Of a stretch of DNA of 64,000 bases, positions 41,969 to 51,862 are shown one piece after another. The notes below the pieces were generated by a model. The model saw only the letters and a program-made list of their open reading frames with translations, was not told the origin of the DNA and made no database searches. The position numbers and the translations under genes were made by a program. Every line of letters begins with the position of its first letter. Position 1 is the first letter of the stretch. Source of the stretch: Lumbricus rubellus (lineage: Eukaryota; Annelida; Clitellata; Crassiclitellata; Lumbricidae); contig OX243814.1 of assembly GCA_945859605.1 (NCBI GenBank), positions 42,144,231 through 42,208,230 on the forward strand, written 5' to 3'.

Positions 41969-43783
41969 ATGATGGTAATAATAACGGCAATTTTGGCATC
42001 CTGAGTGATTACAATGTCATGTACCGCAGACAAATATATTATAATAATCTGGCAATACCTACAAACAGTAAATTGTTCATGCACACTGAGAAACTACCTG
42101 GGCTTATTGTTATCGCTGGAGATGTCCACGTATATGAGTAATCGGGTACATTTGCAGCTGTTGTGTAAGTTGGCTTCTGATCCAGACTGAATCTTGTCGT
42201 GCAGTTATACACCAAGAGCTCCTCACGGCTTTTGCTCGTAATAGTTAGAAGAGATTTTGAGATACCATTTTCGAAGACTGTTCGAATTGACTCAGTTATC
42301 TGTGCCGAACCAACGGAGTTCTCTGTTAAAATCTGCGCCCAGACCATTGTGGGTCTCCAATTTCCCCAATGGCGAACAGCGCACTCCATCTTTGCTTGGA
42401 ATTGTTCGTCTGTTGCAATTACATCGACGAGAGAGCAAACTGGTTGTGGCTCTGTAAGACGTATACAGAAGATAGAAATAGTTGTATAGATGATGATAAT
42501 GACGACGACGACGATGATTCTGACTGTGACGATGATAAGCTTGCAACAAATACTGTCACAGAAAACTGACTGGTCGATTTCATGGACTCAAATTAAGTCA
42601 CTGTAAATCAATACCTGCTTTGATGTTGTAAGTTTCGTGAAACTGTATTGGCGAGAAAAAGAACAAAGCAGATTGTTTGCAATGTGTGTTGCATCAGTGC
42701 TGAGTGTCGTGTGGTCAATTATAGTTCAGTGGTTACACTGGTTAGCAGCTAGTGCATAGGGCTGTCAGAAGCCTCGGGGTTTAGTCAGTTTCCTAAAAGA
42801 TAAAATTACAATATCTACTACATACCAAAAACAATAAGTTCTGCGCTAACACTTTGATATCCGGGTTCTTCACAAAGATATCGTCTTGCAGTTTCTTCAG
42901 TGGCGTTCATGACGAGAGCAAACTCCCTATCTCTATTTTCTCTTAATTTGTAGTGTCGTGCGAATTGTCCCACGAGTTGGTTTCCGTCAAAAATTGTCGA
43001 ATCACCAGCGACACGGTCCAACTTCGTTCTCCACATTGGCTTAACTGATGTGTTGGTGCTACAAGTCATGACAACTTCTGTTCCTTTAATGGCTGCTCTA
43101 TTCAATGGAATATCAATCAAGGTGGCGTATCTTCCTGTTACAACAGTCAATAAAATTCAGAATGTGACAGAATTTAACTCAAATTTGGACATTTTTGTGA
43201 CCACGGCATAGAATTAGCCAGGGCAGTTACACAGTATAATAAAAATAACTTCTGTAGAACTGTTTTCAAAACGCCAAGTGATAAAGGCTACTATACTAAG
43301 CTTAAAGCTATATTTTATTTGTGTTATTTAATTAATAGAAACGTTGCTGCCTATTATAACTAGGTGCAAGACTGCTGATTGTGGCTTCTGTTTCTGTGAA
43401 CTTACAGCTTTGCCTTATGTGTTATCTCTATTAGTAAGCTTTCAACAAATACTTTTTCTCATATTTTCTGGGTATAGGCTACATGTATCTTCTTCTAGCA
43501 TTGGTTGTAGGCCTGATTAGGGTTTATTGTTGGACTAAGGACTTCAAACTCTTGACTCTTAACTCGCTTGCACTGCTTCATCAGCACTTGGTCGAAAGAA
43601 TAGATTGCGCTTCTTAAAGTTAAAAAAAACCTCATCGCCTGATATCCACTTGATTTTACGACAACAACTTATTATAATTTATTATTCCTTTGCACAAAAT
43701 GCTCTTACACTCAGTATTTGAAGTTGGATACGAATGCAATGTAGGCTACTCTTAAAATTCATTATGTCCCTATCTGTCCTCTT

Positions 43784-43819
<36 letters not shown>

Positions 43820-44111
43820 TCTGTCTCTGTCTCTGTCTCTCTCTCTTTATGTCTCTGTCTATAATTCTCTCTATGCTTCTCTCTGTCTCTGTCTCTCTCT
43901 CTCTATGTATTATATAAACTTATATATACAGCCTGATTTCGTAAAAGTAGCAGGTATTATAGCCAAACATGCATGAGCACCTAAATTGGATACAAGATGT
44001 CTTATACGAAGTGATTTTTCAAAATATAACGATGCACAACTATTCCTATAGCCTACCTGTCAGAAAAGCGATGAATAGAAACAGCCGAACAATATCCAGC
44101 ACCATTGTCAT
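40104..44111 (-). CDS. IgC: two-Ig transmembrane receptor with long, internally repeated tyrosine tail
   Basis: Exons, 5' to 3', are 44111-44057 (signal peptide, MTMVLDIVRLFLFIAFLT), 43134-42826 (Ig1), 42451-42098 (Ig2), 41384-41277 (transmembrane) and 40612-40104 (tail). All junctions are GT-AG and phase 1. The joined frame is 444 aa. Ig1 has MTCSTN, W and YLCEEPG. Ig2 has ECAVRHWG and ends PDYSYTWTSPAIT, the segment also ending Ig2 of IgA ([10 protein letters not shown]) and IgB. The transmembrane helix (about 246-268, PLLAVAILLAVALIVTTACL) is followed by KRKLK. The 169-aa tail carries YECI (Y307), YMEL (Y323), YVAL (Y338), YDYI (Y373) and YLEL (Y403), ITIM-like SH2 sites arranged in two repeats of about 37 residues. 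It is a probable inhibitory or adaptor-binding surface receptor. It lacks the third Ig exon of IgA. Ligand unknown. Confidence 0.87.
41722..41962. repeat. (GAT/GAC)n trinucleotide tract
   Basis: About 240 bp of GAT/GAC triplets then GCT triplets in the IgC intron between Ig2 and the transmembrane exon. It creates a long polyaspartate frame that is not a gene. Confidence 0.95.
43785..43913. repeat. (TCTC/TCTG)n microsatellite
   Basis: CT-rich tandem repeat in IgC intron 1. Confidence 0.95.
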
Positions 44112-45167
44112 AATATTTGTATCGTGACAGCGGTTACACCTCTAACAACATACTAGGTCTACACCTAGAGCATGTCTGCCAACCTTAAAAAACAACAAAG
44201 AGCAAAGAAAGAAAAAGTTGCGGATCAGCGTTGTCACGTGCCTGGTCTTTCTAACAGTTTCTCTCTCGGTCCGAAACAGAATTTGATGTGTCATCCTTCA
44301 GCGCATTCATCCCGGACGTCCTATTTAATAACCTAAGCGAATGTTTATCTTGGTAGCCCAGCTACAAATCGGTGGTAAAGATCTGCGTGACTCACGATGG
44401 TTGTTGTACGACTAACAGGACACATTTGCGACCGCAGAAATGTTTGCAGGAGGGTCAAAATGAAACACACGTTTTGAATCTTTTGTTTGTTTAACTAGAG
44501 TATGGAAAATGCAAACCAAGAAAACAAGAATGATGGATATTTGCTAAAGGTTTCTAAATGTAGGTTTTAAGTTTCGATTTTGTGTATCATCAGTAGGCCT
44601 ATTAATTATTATGGCTTTAGTGCAAAGACATTGGTTGAAAACTAAAAAGCTAAAGTTGAAAAAGCATTATGCCTATGTGATTGTTTTCCAGTGGTGCAAG
44701 AGTGCCCCTCTTGCCTTTATACAGAACGCAAATGGCAGGACATAATTTTGGCAGCTTAAAATAGATCAGATTGGATTAAATCCTATTGCACCAAATTTTG
44801 CATTGCATTAAGTTCGCTTAAATTAAACTAAATCAGACCAGATCAAATCGTAGTGACTCAGATCACATAGCAAAAGATTTTACTAACATCTTTTTGGAAT
44901 TATACCTCTCACCTGCTTAAAATGAATTGGATTGTTTCACATTTAGATTAGTTTAGCTATCGACCTTGTATCAAGCAATTCGTTAAATTAACATAGATGG
45001 GTAATGCGGTTAGGGATTCAGCTGGTGTAGCCTACTATTGAATGGATTGAAAGCCAAGACGCTGTGTAGGTTACCGGAGGTATGATGGAAGGAGGATGAG
45101 AATATACTGTTCCCGTTAAGAGAGGGTGAAGAGGATTACGTGAGACATGTGCTTGTTTGTATGCACG
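44112..45167. other. Upstream region of IgC
   Basis: No supported exon. It must contain the IgC promoter, but no clear TATA box was seen. Confidence 0.45.
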
Positions 45168-45372
45168 CTTGTTATAGCGCCTCTTCCAGCTCTCCACCGC
45201 TACTCAGAGGCGCCCCCGACTACAGCGCGGACACTGCATCGGAGTTTCACGCCGAAGCGCTGAGCAATTGTGAGTGAAGAACTTGCCAAGGTCCTTACGC
45301 GGCGAGGTGGATTCGAACCTTGAACCTTCCGGCTTCAAGGCAACGACGTCACCACTACACCACCGCGCCCCA
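45168..45372 (-). mobile_element. tRNA-derived SINE, family 1, copy 1
   Basis: On the minus strand it begins GGGGCGCGGTGGTGTAGTGG, with an A-box-like TGGTGTAGTGG (45352-45362), and contains the perfect B box GGTTCGAATCC (45309-45319). It ends with a GGGGGCGCCTCTGAGTAG and AGAGGCGCTATAACAAG tail that matches the LINE tail at about 56500-56560. This is the classic form of a SINE borrowing a LINE 3' end. Confidence 0.88.
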
Positions 45373-45746
45373 ATGTACGTGCTGAGCGACTAATATTATC
45401 ATAATTATTAACTTTCATCGGCCGAAACAAGTTAAACTTCGGACGACCTTTTTTTAGTCATCGAGCCCAAATCTTTTGAAAATGTCAACATTTTTCCGTC
45501 CGAAGAACATGTTGACCTTTTTCAGTCATTCGCTCTCCGATTTCCTCAAAATACACCTAATTTCGGAGGTGAGTATACGATTCCGTTTTTTCTCGAAGGT
45601 CAGTATACGCTGTATACCCGTGTATACCCTCGTGGTTATGCGTCTCATCCAACCTGCATGCTGTTCAAAACCGACTGACAGTTTGCATTCTCCGTCCAGT
45701 CTTCTTCCGCGTATGAGCTTTGAGCAATGAGCGTACTCCCAAATGG

Positions 45747-45990
45747 CAGGGGCGCCGTTAGGCGTACGCACGTACGCAAGTGCGTACAGCGCGGAAAGGC
45801 TAAAAAATTTTTTTCTTAAATTGTAAATTAAAGAATTAAAGCGTGAAATATTATAAGCGATTAAATTCTATTGAATCTATTAAAATTTTTAATTCTATAG
45901 AATATACTTACTTACTTACAGGGGCGCCGTTAGGCGTACGCACTTAGGCCTATACGCAAGTGCGTTCAGCGCGGAAAGGCTAAAAAAAGC
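45747..45990. repeat. Direct repeat CAGGGGCGCCGTTAGGCG
   Basis: CAGGGGCGCCGTTAGGCGTA followed by GCGCGGAAAGGCTAAAAAA occurs at 45747 and again at about 45920. These look like two left ends of a CAGGGG-type transposon. No right end was found. Confidence 0.5.
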
Positions 45991-46087
45991 GTCATCACTT
46001 TTAACATCCAAAATTACCTCTATGCGTATACTCAAAATGGAGCAAAAAGCTTATGCTGGTGATACCTCATATATACGTACATATAAA

Positions 46088-46919
46088 CAGGGCTTAAAGT
46101 GTACCAGGACGGTCATGGACGGCGTCCAGGCACTTATTTTCGAGGCTGGACGCCGTCCTGCCACTTATTTGGCCAGCACTGCCTGGACGGTCGTCCATGA
46201 CTGCATGGACGGCGTCCATGCAGTTACGGACGACCGGCCATGACTGCCAAAAAACTGTTCCATTTGAGGTCGACACAGCCAAAAATGCGCTGGTCGCTGG
46301 GGCTCCGCCCCAGACCCCGCTGCGGGAGCTTACGGTCAAGACAAAAACCTTTCTCTTTTACAATAACATTTCGATTTTTATTGTCATCCTGGTAGCTTGT
46401 GACACTGAAAACCACTTAGTTTTGAAGTTTTCGCGACTTTATCGTTCACAAATACATGTAGCTGGCAAAAAAGAGCCTTAAAAATGGCTCCATTTGAGGT
46501 CGACACAGCCAAAAATGCGCTGGTCGCTGGAGCTCCGCCCCAGACTCCGCTGCGGAAGCTTACGGTCAAGACAAAACCATTCTCTTTTACAATAAAATCT
46601 TTATTTCTATTGTTATCCTGGTAGCTTGCGACACTAAAAAACCACTTATTTTTGAAGTTTTCGCGACTTTATCGTTCACAAATAGCTGGCAAAAAGAGCC
46701 TAAAAAGGGCTCCATTTGAGGTCGACACAGCAAAAAATTTCCTGGTCGCTGGGGCTCCGCCCCACACCCCGCTAGGGAGCTTACGACGCTCCCCCAGACT
46801 CCCTAGTCGGGACGGGCTTCGTGCCTTCCGCACTCGCAACTTCGCGCCTTCGGCGCCGCCACTGACGACCAAGTACAATACAGCGTCCAGGCACTTCTTT
46901 TTTTACCCTTTAAGCACTG
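46088..46919. mobile_element. hAT-like element with three internal tandem repeats
   Basis: The termini CAGGGCTTAAAGTG and, inverted, CAGTGCTTAAAGGG are flanked by CATATAAA and CATATATA (7 of 8). Inside are three tandem units of about 220 bp (from 46258, 46490 and 46708), each starting TTCCATTTGAGGTCGACACA or CTCCATTTGAGG and holding GGTCGCTGG, GCTCCGCCCC and TTTTCGCGACTTTATCGTTC. The left part has GGACGGCGTCCA palindromes. No transposase. Confidence 0.78.
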
Positions 46920-46930
46920 CATATATACAT

Positions 46931-48424
46931 TAGACTGGTCCACGATACAATGGCAAAAAATTAAGTTTTTAGAATTCTTTCTCCACAAGGCTTATATTTG
47001 TCCACTTGGGTTAGATAGTCTTCCTGTAAAATTTCAGCCTGATTGTGCAACGTTTAGAGGTCAACCCATTCTGAACATTTTACTTGAGTGCTAATAATGT
47101 CTTTACGTCATGTTAACCGCCATTGTTAGACTAATATGGCTTCGTCTAATTTGAGTTCCGACCCAGAGCACTGGCTGTTGGAAAAACTAGTCTCTCTCTA
47201 TCTACTGCAAGATTGTCACACTGCCTGGGTACACAGCAACTGCTTCAGTTTCATCATATCACTAAAGGGAGGCCCAATCCGGAAAGTTATAAAATGGCAT
47301 GTGATTACAGTTGTTTGTATTTGGGTGCTTGCCAGAATACCAACACAGCTGGTTGACTGGACCAGGTGTGTCACGAAAATGTCAAAGCTTTATCAGAACT
47401 ACCTAACTCTGAAGACTCACATACCATTATAAAGAGCAAGTGACAGGATGAAGAATACATGTTCAAGAGTGATCTTCAAAAATTGTTCGATATTGTCTCA
47501 AAGGATGTGAAATCCAGCAAGGCGGAGAATTCCTTCAAATGCAAAAAGACGTATTTTCCAGTAGCATGAGTGGAGTAAACCTAAAGACAGCAGCAAAGGA
47601 GAGCAAAAAGAGGCAACGACAGGAGAATGGTGAAAATTGATGTGAATAAGGCAAGACAAAAGGCAGTAATGAAGTAGTAGGTGAACTTTCTGCGTTGCCA
47701 TCTAGTCAGGACAGAAGCAGAATTTGATTTAATACATTGATGAGTTTCAGACAACCTTGTCATCGTACGAGTACATAATTCGTCTACACTTTACAACGGC
47801 TTCATAAACAGCAGCTGCTGCTACTAAAGTCTGCCTCATTATCAAAACATATCAAAAATATTTTCTTTAGTTTAGTTGCCACCACACTGGCGATTGGTTA
47901 ATATGACATTAATTTCAGAAATCACATTTTCTAGAAGTTCATAAAAGAAAGACAAGAAGCAGCGGCAATGGCAGAACAAGTGTGCACACTGGCAGGCCTG
48001 CTATTAGATCACTGAGAAATAAAAATGTTGCCCATGCAGCATCGACAGATAAAAGCAAATATGTACCGCATGGCTATTATAATTGTCACTGGAAAATGCC
48101 AGGAAAAACTCTTGGCAATCCCCAAAAATGGTTAGAGACATACAAGAAGGTGACTCTCCGGCCAGTGTTGAAGTAATTGATAAATGGAATCTCCCCCATG
48201 CAGGCAGCGCTCAATTGAATGTCGCTCAGGTAGTACGTTAACGATTGCGGAACAATTTATCTACATCATTCTGTCCAAATAACATAAAAAGTGTCAAATG
48301 GGTTGACCTCTAAATTTCATTTGTTTTCATTGAAATTTTTTGTGATTATTATAATCATGATAAGGAACAAAACAAGCCTTGTGGAGAACCGAAATCTGCA
48401 AGATGAATTTTTTGGACCAGTCTA
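46931..48424. mobile_element. DNA transposon remnant with perfect 8-bp TSD
   Basis: TAGACTGGTCCA at the left and its exact inverse at the right are flanked by identical ATATACAT (46923-46930, 48425-48432). Further in, both ends share CTCCACAAGGCTT, and GGTCAACCCATT/ATGGGTTGACC form an inner pair. Short frames survive (from ATGGCTTCGTC at 47136; KSDLQKLFDIVSKDV near 47470), interrupted by stops, so it once coded for protein. The superfamily is not assigned. An 8-bp TSD fits hAT, P or Merlin-like elements, but the ends do not clearly fit one. Confidence 0.8.
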
Positions 48425-48432
48425 ATATACAT

Positions 48433-49297
48433 GTATATAGCCTATATAAGCTCGTATCGATCGCTATTCGCTTCATATTATTTTGTGCAAGTTGTATTGT
48501 GCGTACAGAAAAAATCCTGGCGGCGCCGCTGCCAAATGGGATATTTTACGATCAGTATTTCGCCAAACTATCAGACCCGCGTAGGCCTATAGACAATCAT
48601 ATTTACTTTGCCTTCTCCGTCAGTTTGCCTTCTCCTCAAGCCTTCTTCCGGGTATGAGCATTGAGCATACTCCAAAATGGGTCATTTAGAGATCAATAAT
48701 TGGCCAACTGACAGACCCGCATACTCGCACAGTCAATACTATGCATCATAATCATAATAATTAGTATCAGACTTCGTCGGCCGAAACAAGCTATGCGTCT
48801 CATCCGCCCCGCATGCCATTCAAAATTGACTGACAAGAATTTTGCCGAGTTTTAGTAGGAATATTGTAAATAGTGCGGTAGATTTATAATTATTGTTATA
48901 CCGACTATACGAGAACATGCTTGAGTACTAATATTGAAATCAAACCTCTCAACGCCTTTAAACTGTTGCTAAATATCTCCCTCTGTGCGTAGGCCCCAAA
49001 AGTAAATTCTTCTTCTTAATTAAACAATTTGCCGTATAGGCCTACCAAGGATTCTCCAAGACTTGATATCTAAGATAGATTTTCAAATTTGCCAAAATAC
49101 TACTAGATCTATATTTTTTGGTTTATCACTACAAAGAGACAAAATACGTAAAGAAATTGAACAATTGGTTAACATAGACTCTAATTGTCTTTAGTTATAG
49201 GCCTAATTGGTAGATACCGAATACCAATGCTTCATGTAATGGATCAAATGAGATCTGGTCTCATGTCTCTGTCTCTTGCTTGGATGTGCATTTCTTA
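48433..49297. other. Intergenic, repeat debris
   Basis: About 48610-48840 resembles 45640-45745 in several blocks (CTTCTTCCGGGTATGAGCA; CGTCTCATCC). No gene is supported. Confidence 0.4.
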
Positions 49298-49494
49298 TAG
49301 GGCCCCTTTAAAATCTCTACTCAGAGGCGCTCCAAACTACAGCGCGGACACTGACACGGAGTTTCACGCCGAAGCGCTGAGCAATTGCGAGTAATAGACT
49401 TGCCCACGGTCCCTACGCGGAGACTTGAGGTGGATTCGAACTTACAACCCTCGGGCTGCAAGGCAACTAACACACCCACCACACCACCGCGCCT
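49298..49494 (-). mobile_element. tRNA-derived SINE, family 1, copy 2
   Basis: Same organisation as 45168-45372. On the minus strand GGCGCGGTGGTGTGGTGGG is followed by a diverged B box GTTCGAATCC, a CGCTTCGGCGTGAAACTCCG body and a GGAGCGCCTCTGAGTAGAG tail. Confidence 0.82.
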
Positions 49495-49574
49495 CGCTAT
49501 TGTGTGATTTAGGACTTGCAGATTTGGACGATGAAATGTGGTAAAAAGTGTAGTTTTTAAGAATCATTCAATCT

Positions 49575-49645
49575 TTGATTCATCTATTTATGTAGCACCT
49601 CTGCCAGAAAACTACTCAGAGGTGCTCCCGGCTAAAGGACGGCCG
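49575..49645 (-). mobile_element. LINE/SINE 3' tail fragment
   Basis: CATCTATTTATGTAGCACCTCTGCC and CTACTCAGAGGTGCTCCCGG match the tail shared by the family 1 SINEs and the CR1/L2-like LINE, with loss of the head. Confidence 0.55.
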
Positions 49646-51660
49646 AAAAGTAACGTTTTTAAGGGATTAGTGAATGTGTCAGAGAGTGACTTAGAGAACA
49701 AGCGCAGCTCAAGAGGCAGGCCATTCTATGCCGCCAGGCCAACCACAGAAAAAACTCGGCTTTGCATGATGGAGGTACGCGCAAACAAGACTGAAAACAC
49801 TCCCCTTTCGACTCAGCACATAGGGATTGACATATCTGAGTACCGGGCACAGATTTGGCAAAGGTCAAGTGGGCAAGTTGGAGCAAGAGCTAGCTGGTAT
49901 TGCCATTCTATTTTCAGCAAAACTCTTGAAGTCTGTAATATTCGTCGAACAATCTATAATTATGAATTCTTTCGAAACCTGCGATGTCCATCAAGCGACT
50001 GCGAAGAAGAAAGGGCTTCCCATAAAGACACATCTGAAAGCATTAGGATCTGCAGTGGTAGGCCTACGTAACCTTCAGATGAGCAAATAAATGTTTTAAA
50101 TGCAATTTATTGAAATGGAACATGCAGATGAACCACTGAAGAGGAAGCAATTTCATGTGACATCAGTTATTTTTTAAATTATTTTAATATGCCTTCCTGT
50201 ATTTGCTCCCTGTGCCTCGCAACCAACGGCTATTGGAGAACTGACAGAAGTAGGCCTATCTCTATCAGAGAAGAACTGATGCTGTGTTTCAAAAACACGA
50301 CCCCCAGATTAACGCAAGGACAATATTGAAGCTATTTCGAATGACGTACAAATGTGCACAGTACAAGCCTTTCTTGATATGTTTTTCACCTGCGAAAATA
50401 TACACGAAACTTTCGTTACTCGGCGAGAAAGTTACATGCAGTAAAGTTGATGTATTGTATAGTTAATCTTTCTTCGACGCATCTTTTGTGGGAATGGAGC
50501 GGCCTTGCAGTTGGGTAGAAGTTCATTTTTAAGGAAAACAATTTTCTTACTATAGGCCTACCCAACTGTGCATACAACATAAATCAGTGTTTAATCTAGT
50601 AGCCCTGCATTGGTAGAGAAGAATTAGGTTTCAGGTGGGGAGTGGTCGTTTTTGGCGGACGGCAACCAGACACCGATGGCACTTCTGACAGAAAATTTTC
50701 TGACGACGCTCATTAATTTTTAGTCTTACAAAAAATTCCCAGAAACGTGTACGTTACATCCAAAGCAAAAGGTAATATTATGTAGGCCTATCTGAAATAC
50801 GAGGAATAGAAATCGTTTCCATTCCGAGGGAATGGAATCGACTTCCGCTTCGCTTCATTGCTCAGATTGACGGCTCAACACTCACTAGTTTTGCTTGGCT
50901 TTCAAGTGCATAGAAAGCCATAGATATCTAACTGCACAACAATTATAATTACAATAGCATTCAACAGTAATATTGTGACATTTTTTACTCTGTTTTACTT
51001 TTGTAAAGCATCACATGCTGCCCATAAACAAGCAAACGATCATCACAAAACACTGGCAGCTGCAGTAGAAAACAAATAGGGGTTTCGCACCGAAATTTAC
51101 CTCATAAATTACAAAATTAAACGAAACGTTCGGGAGGTTTAGGATAACGGTAAACATTTTTTATTGCTTCCCGTTACCCTCATAAAAGTTTCTCAGAATT
51201 AACGGGGCGTAATTGCTTCCTGCTTCCTTCCTAACGGTCTCTCAGCCCTCCATTCGGCAAAAATTAATGGCGTTGGTGAAATGATCAGCAGAACGTAATG
51301 GTCACCTTGCATGGCTGATGACAGTTAAATTCGACTACTATAATAAGTCATCCCTTGATACCAAGAGTCATTATTGTATAGGCTAATCATACTGCGATAT
51401 GTCGGTTTGAAATTTATTCCACACGACGATATAATTATTATTACAATATAATCAGCTAAATTAGGAAAGGCAGAACAGGTAACTACAGAGTAGAAAAAAG
51501 CACATTTGCTATCAGATCAAACTTTTACTGCGTGACATTTCAAACAGTTTTTTTAAATAATTTGGCTAAGCCTGCGAAATTGGTTGTTGGTTTTCCCACA
51601 TAATGTGACGAAAACAGCTCAAATTTATAATTAGATTATCTCGAATCAGAAAATCGCCTC
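49646..51660. other. Intergenic, no gene recognised
   Basis: An open frame at 49827-50090 ends GLRNLQMSK, and another overlaps the LINE tail. Neither shows splice support, domain features or a paralogue, so I do not call them genes. 50630-50720 resembles the GTCGTCAGAAAA-bearing repeats. Confidence 0.35.
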
Positions 51661-51687
51661 TGGACGCCATAGTACGTCAATGCTCAG

Positions 51688-51695
51688 CATAAAAG
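51688..51695 (+). promoter_or_regulatory. TATA-like box of lectin gene 2
   Basis: CATAAAAG lies in the same position relative to the conserved 5' UTR as TATATAAG in lectin gene 1. Flanking TCAATGCTCAG and AGAGTC are also shared between the two promoters. Confidence 0.6.
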
Positions 51696-51862
51696 AGTCG
51701 GTAGAAGTACGCTTTGTTCATTGTGATATTGTTCGTCGAATGAGCAACTACACATCGTGCTGTTCGCTTCTGCCATCTATCGACGACTGCATCCGGGTGA
51801 CCACCCTCCTTGCATCTAGTTCTTTGTGAAGAGTTTCTCGGATCTTCCATCCACGCTTCAAG

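Noticed and set aside
41656..42141. Polyaspartate, polymethionine and polyisoleucine frames
   Set aside because: All three come from the same (GAT)n microsatellite within an IgC intron.
45300..45372. tRNA gene on the minus strand
   Set aside because: Good A and B boxes, but a second copy with the same non-tRNA body and LINE-like tail shows it is a SINE head.
49538..50090. 177-aa and 87-aa open frames
   Set aside because: The first begins within a LINE/SINE tail. Neither shows a known domain, signal peptide, splice-site logic or paralogue in the window.
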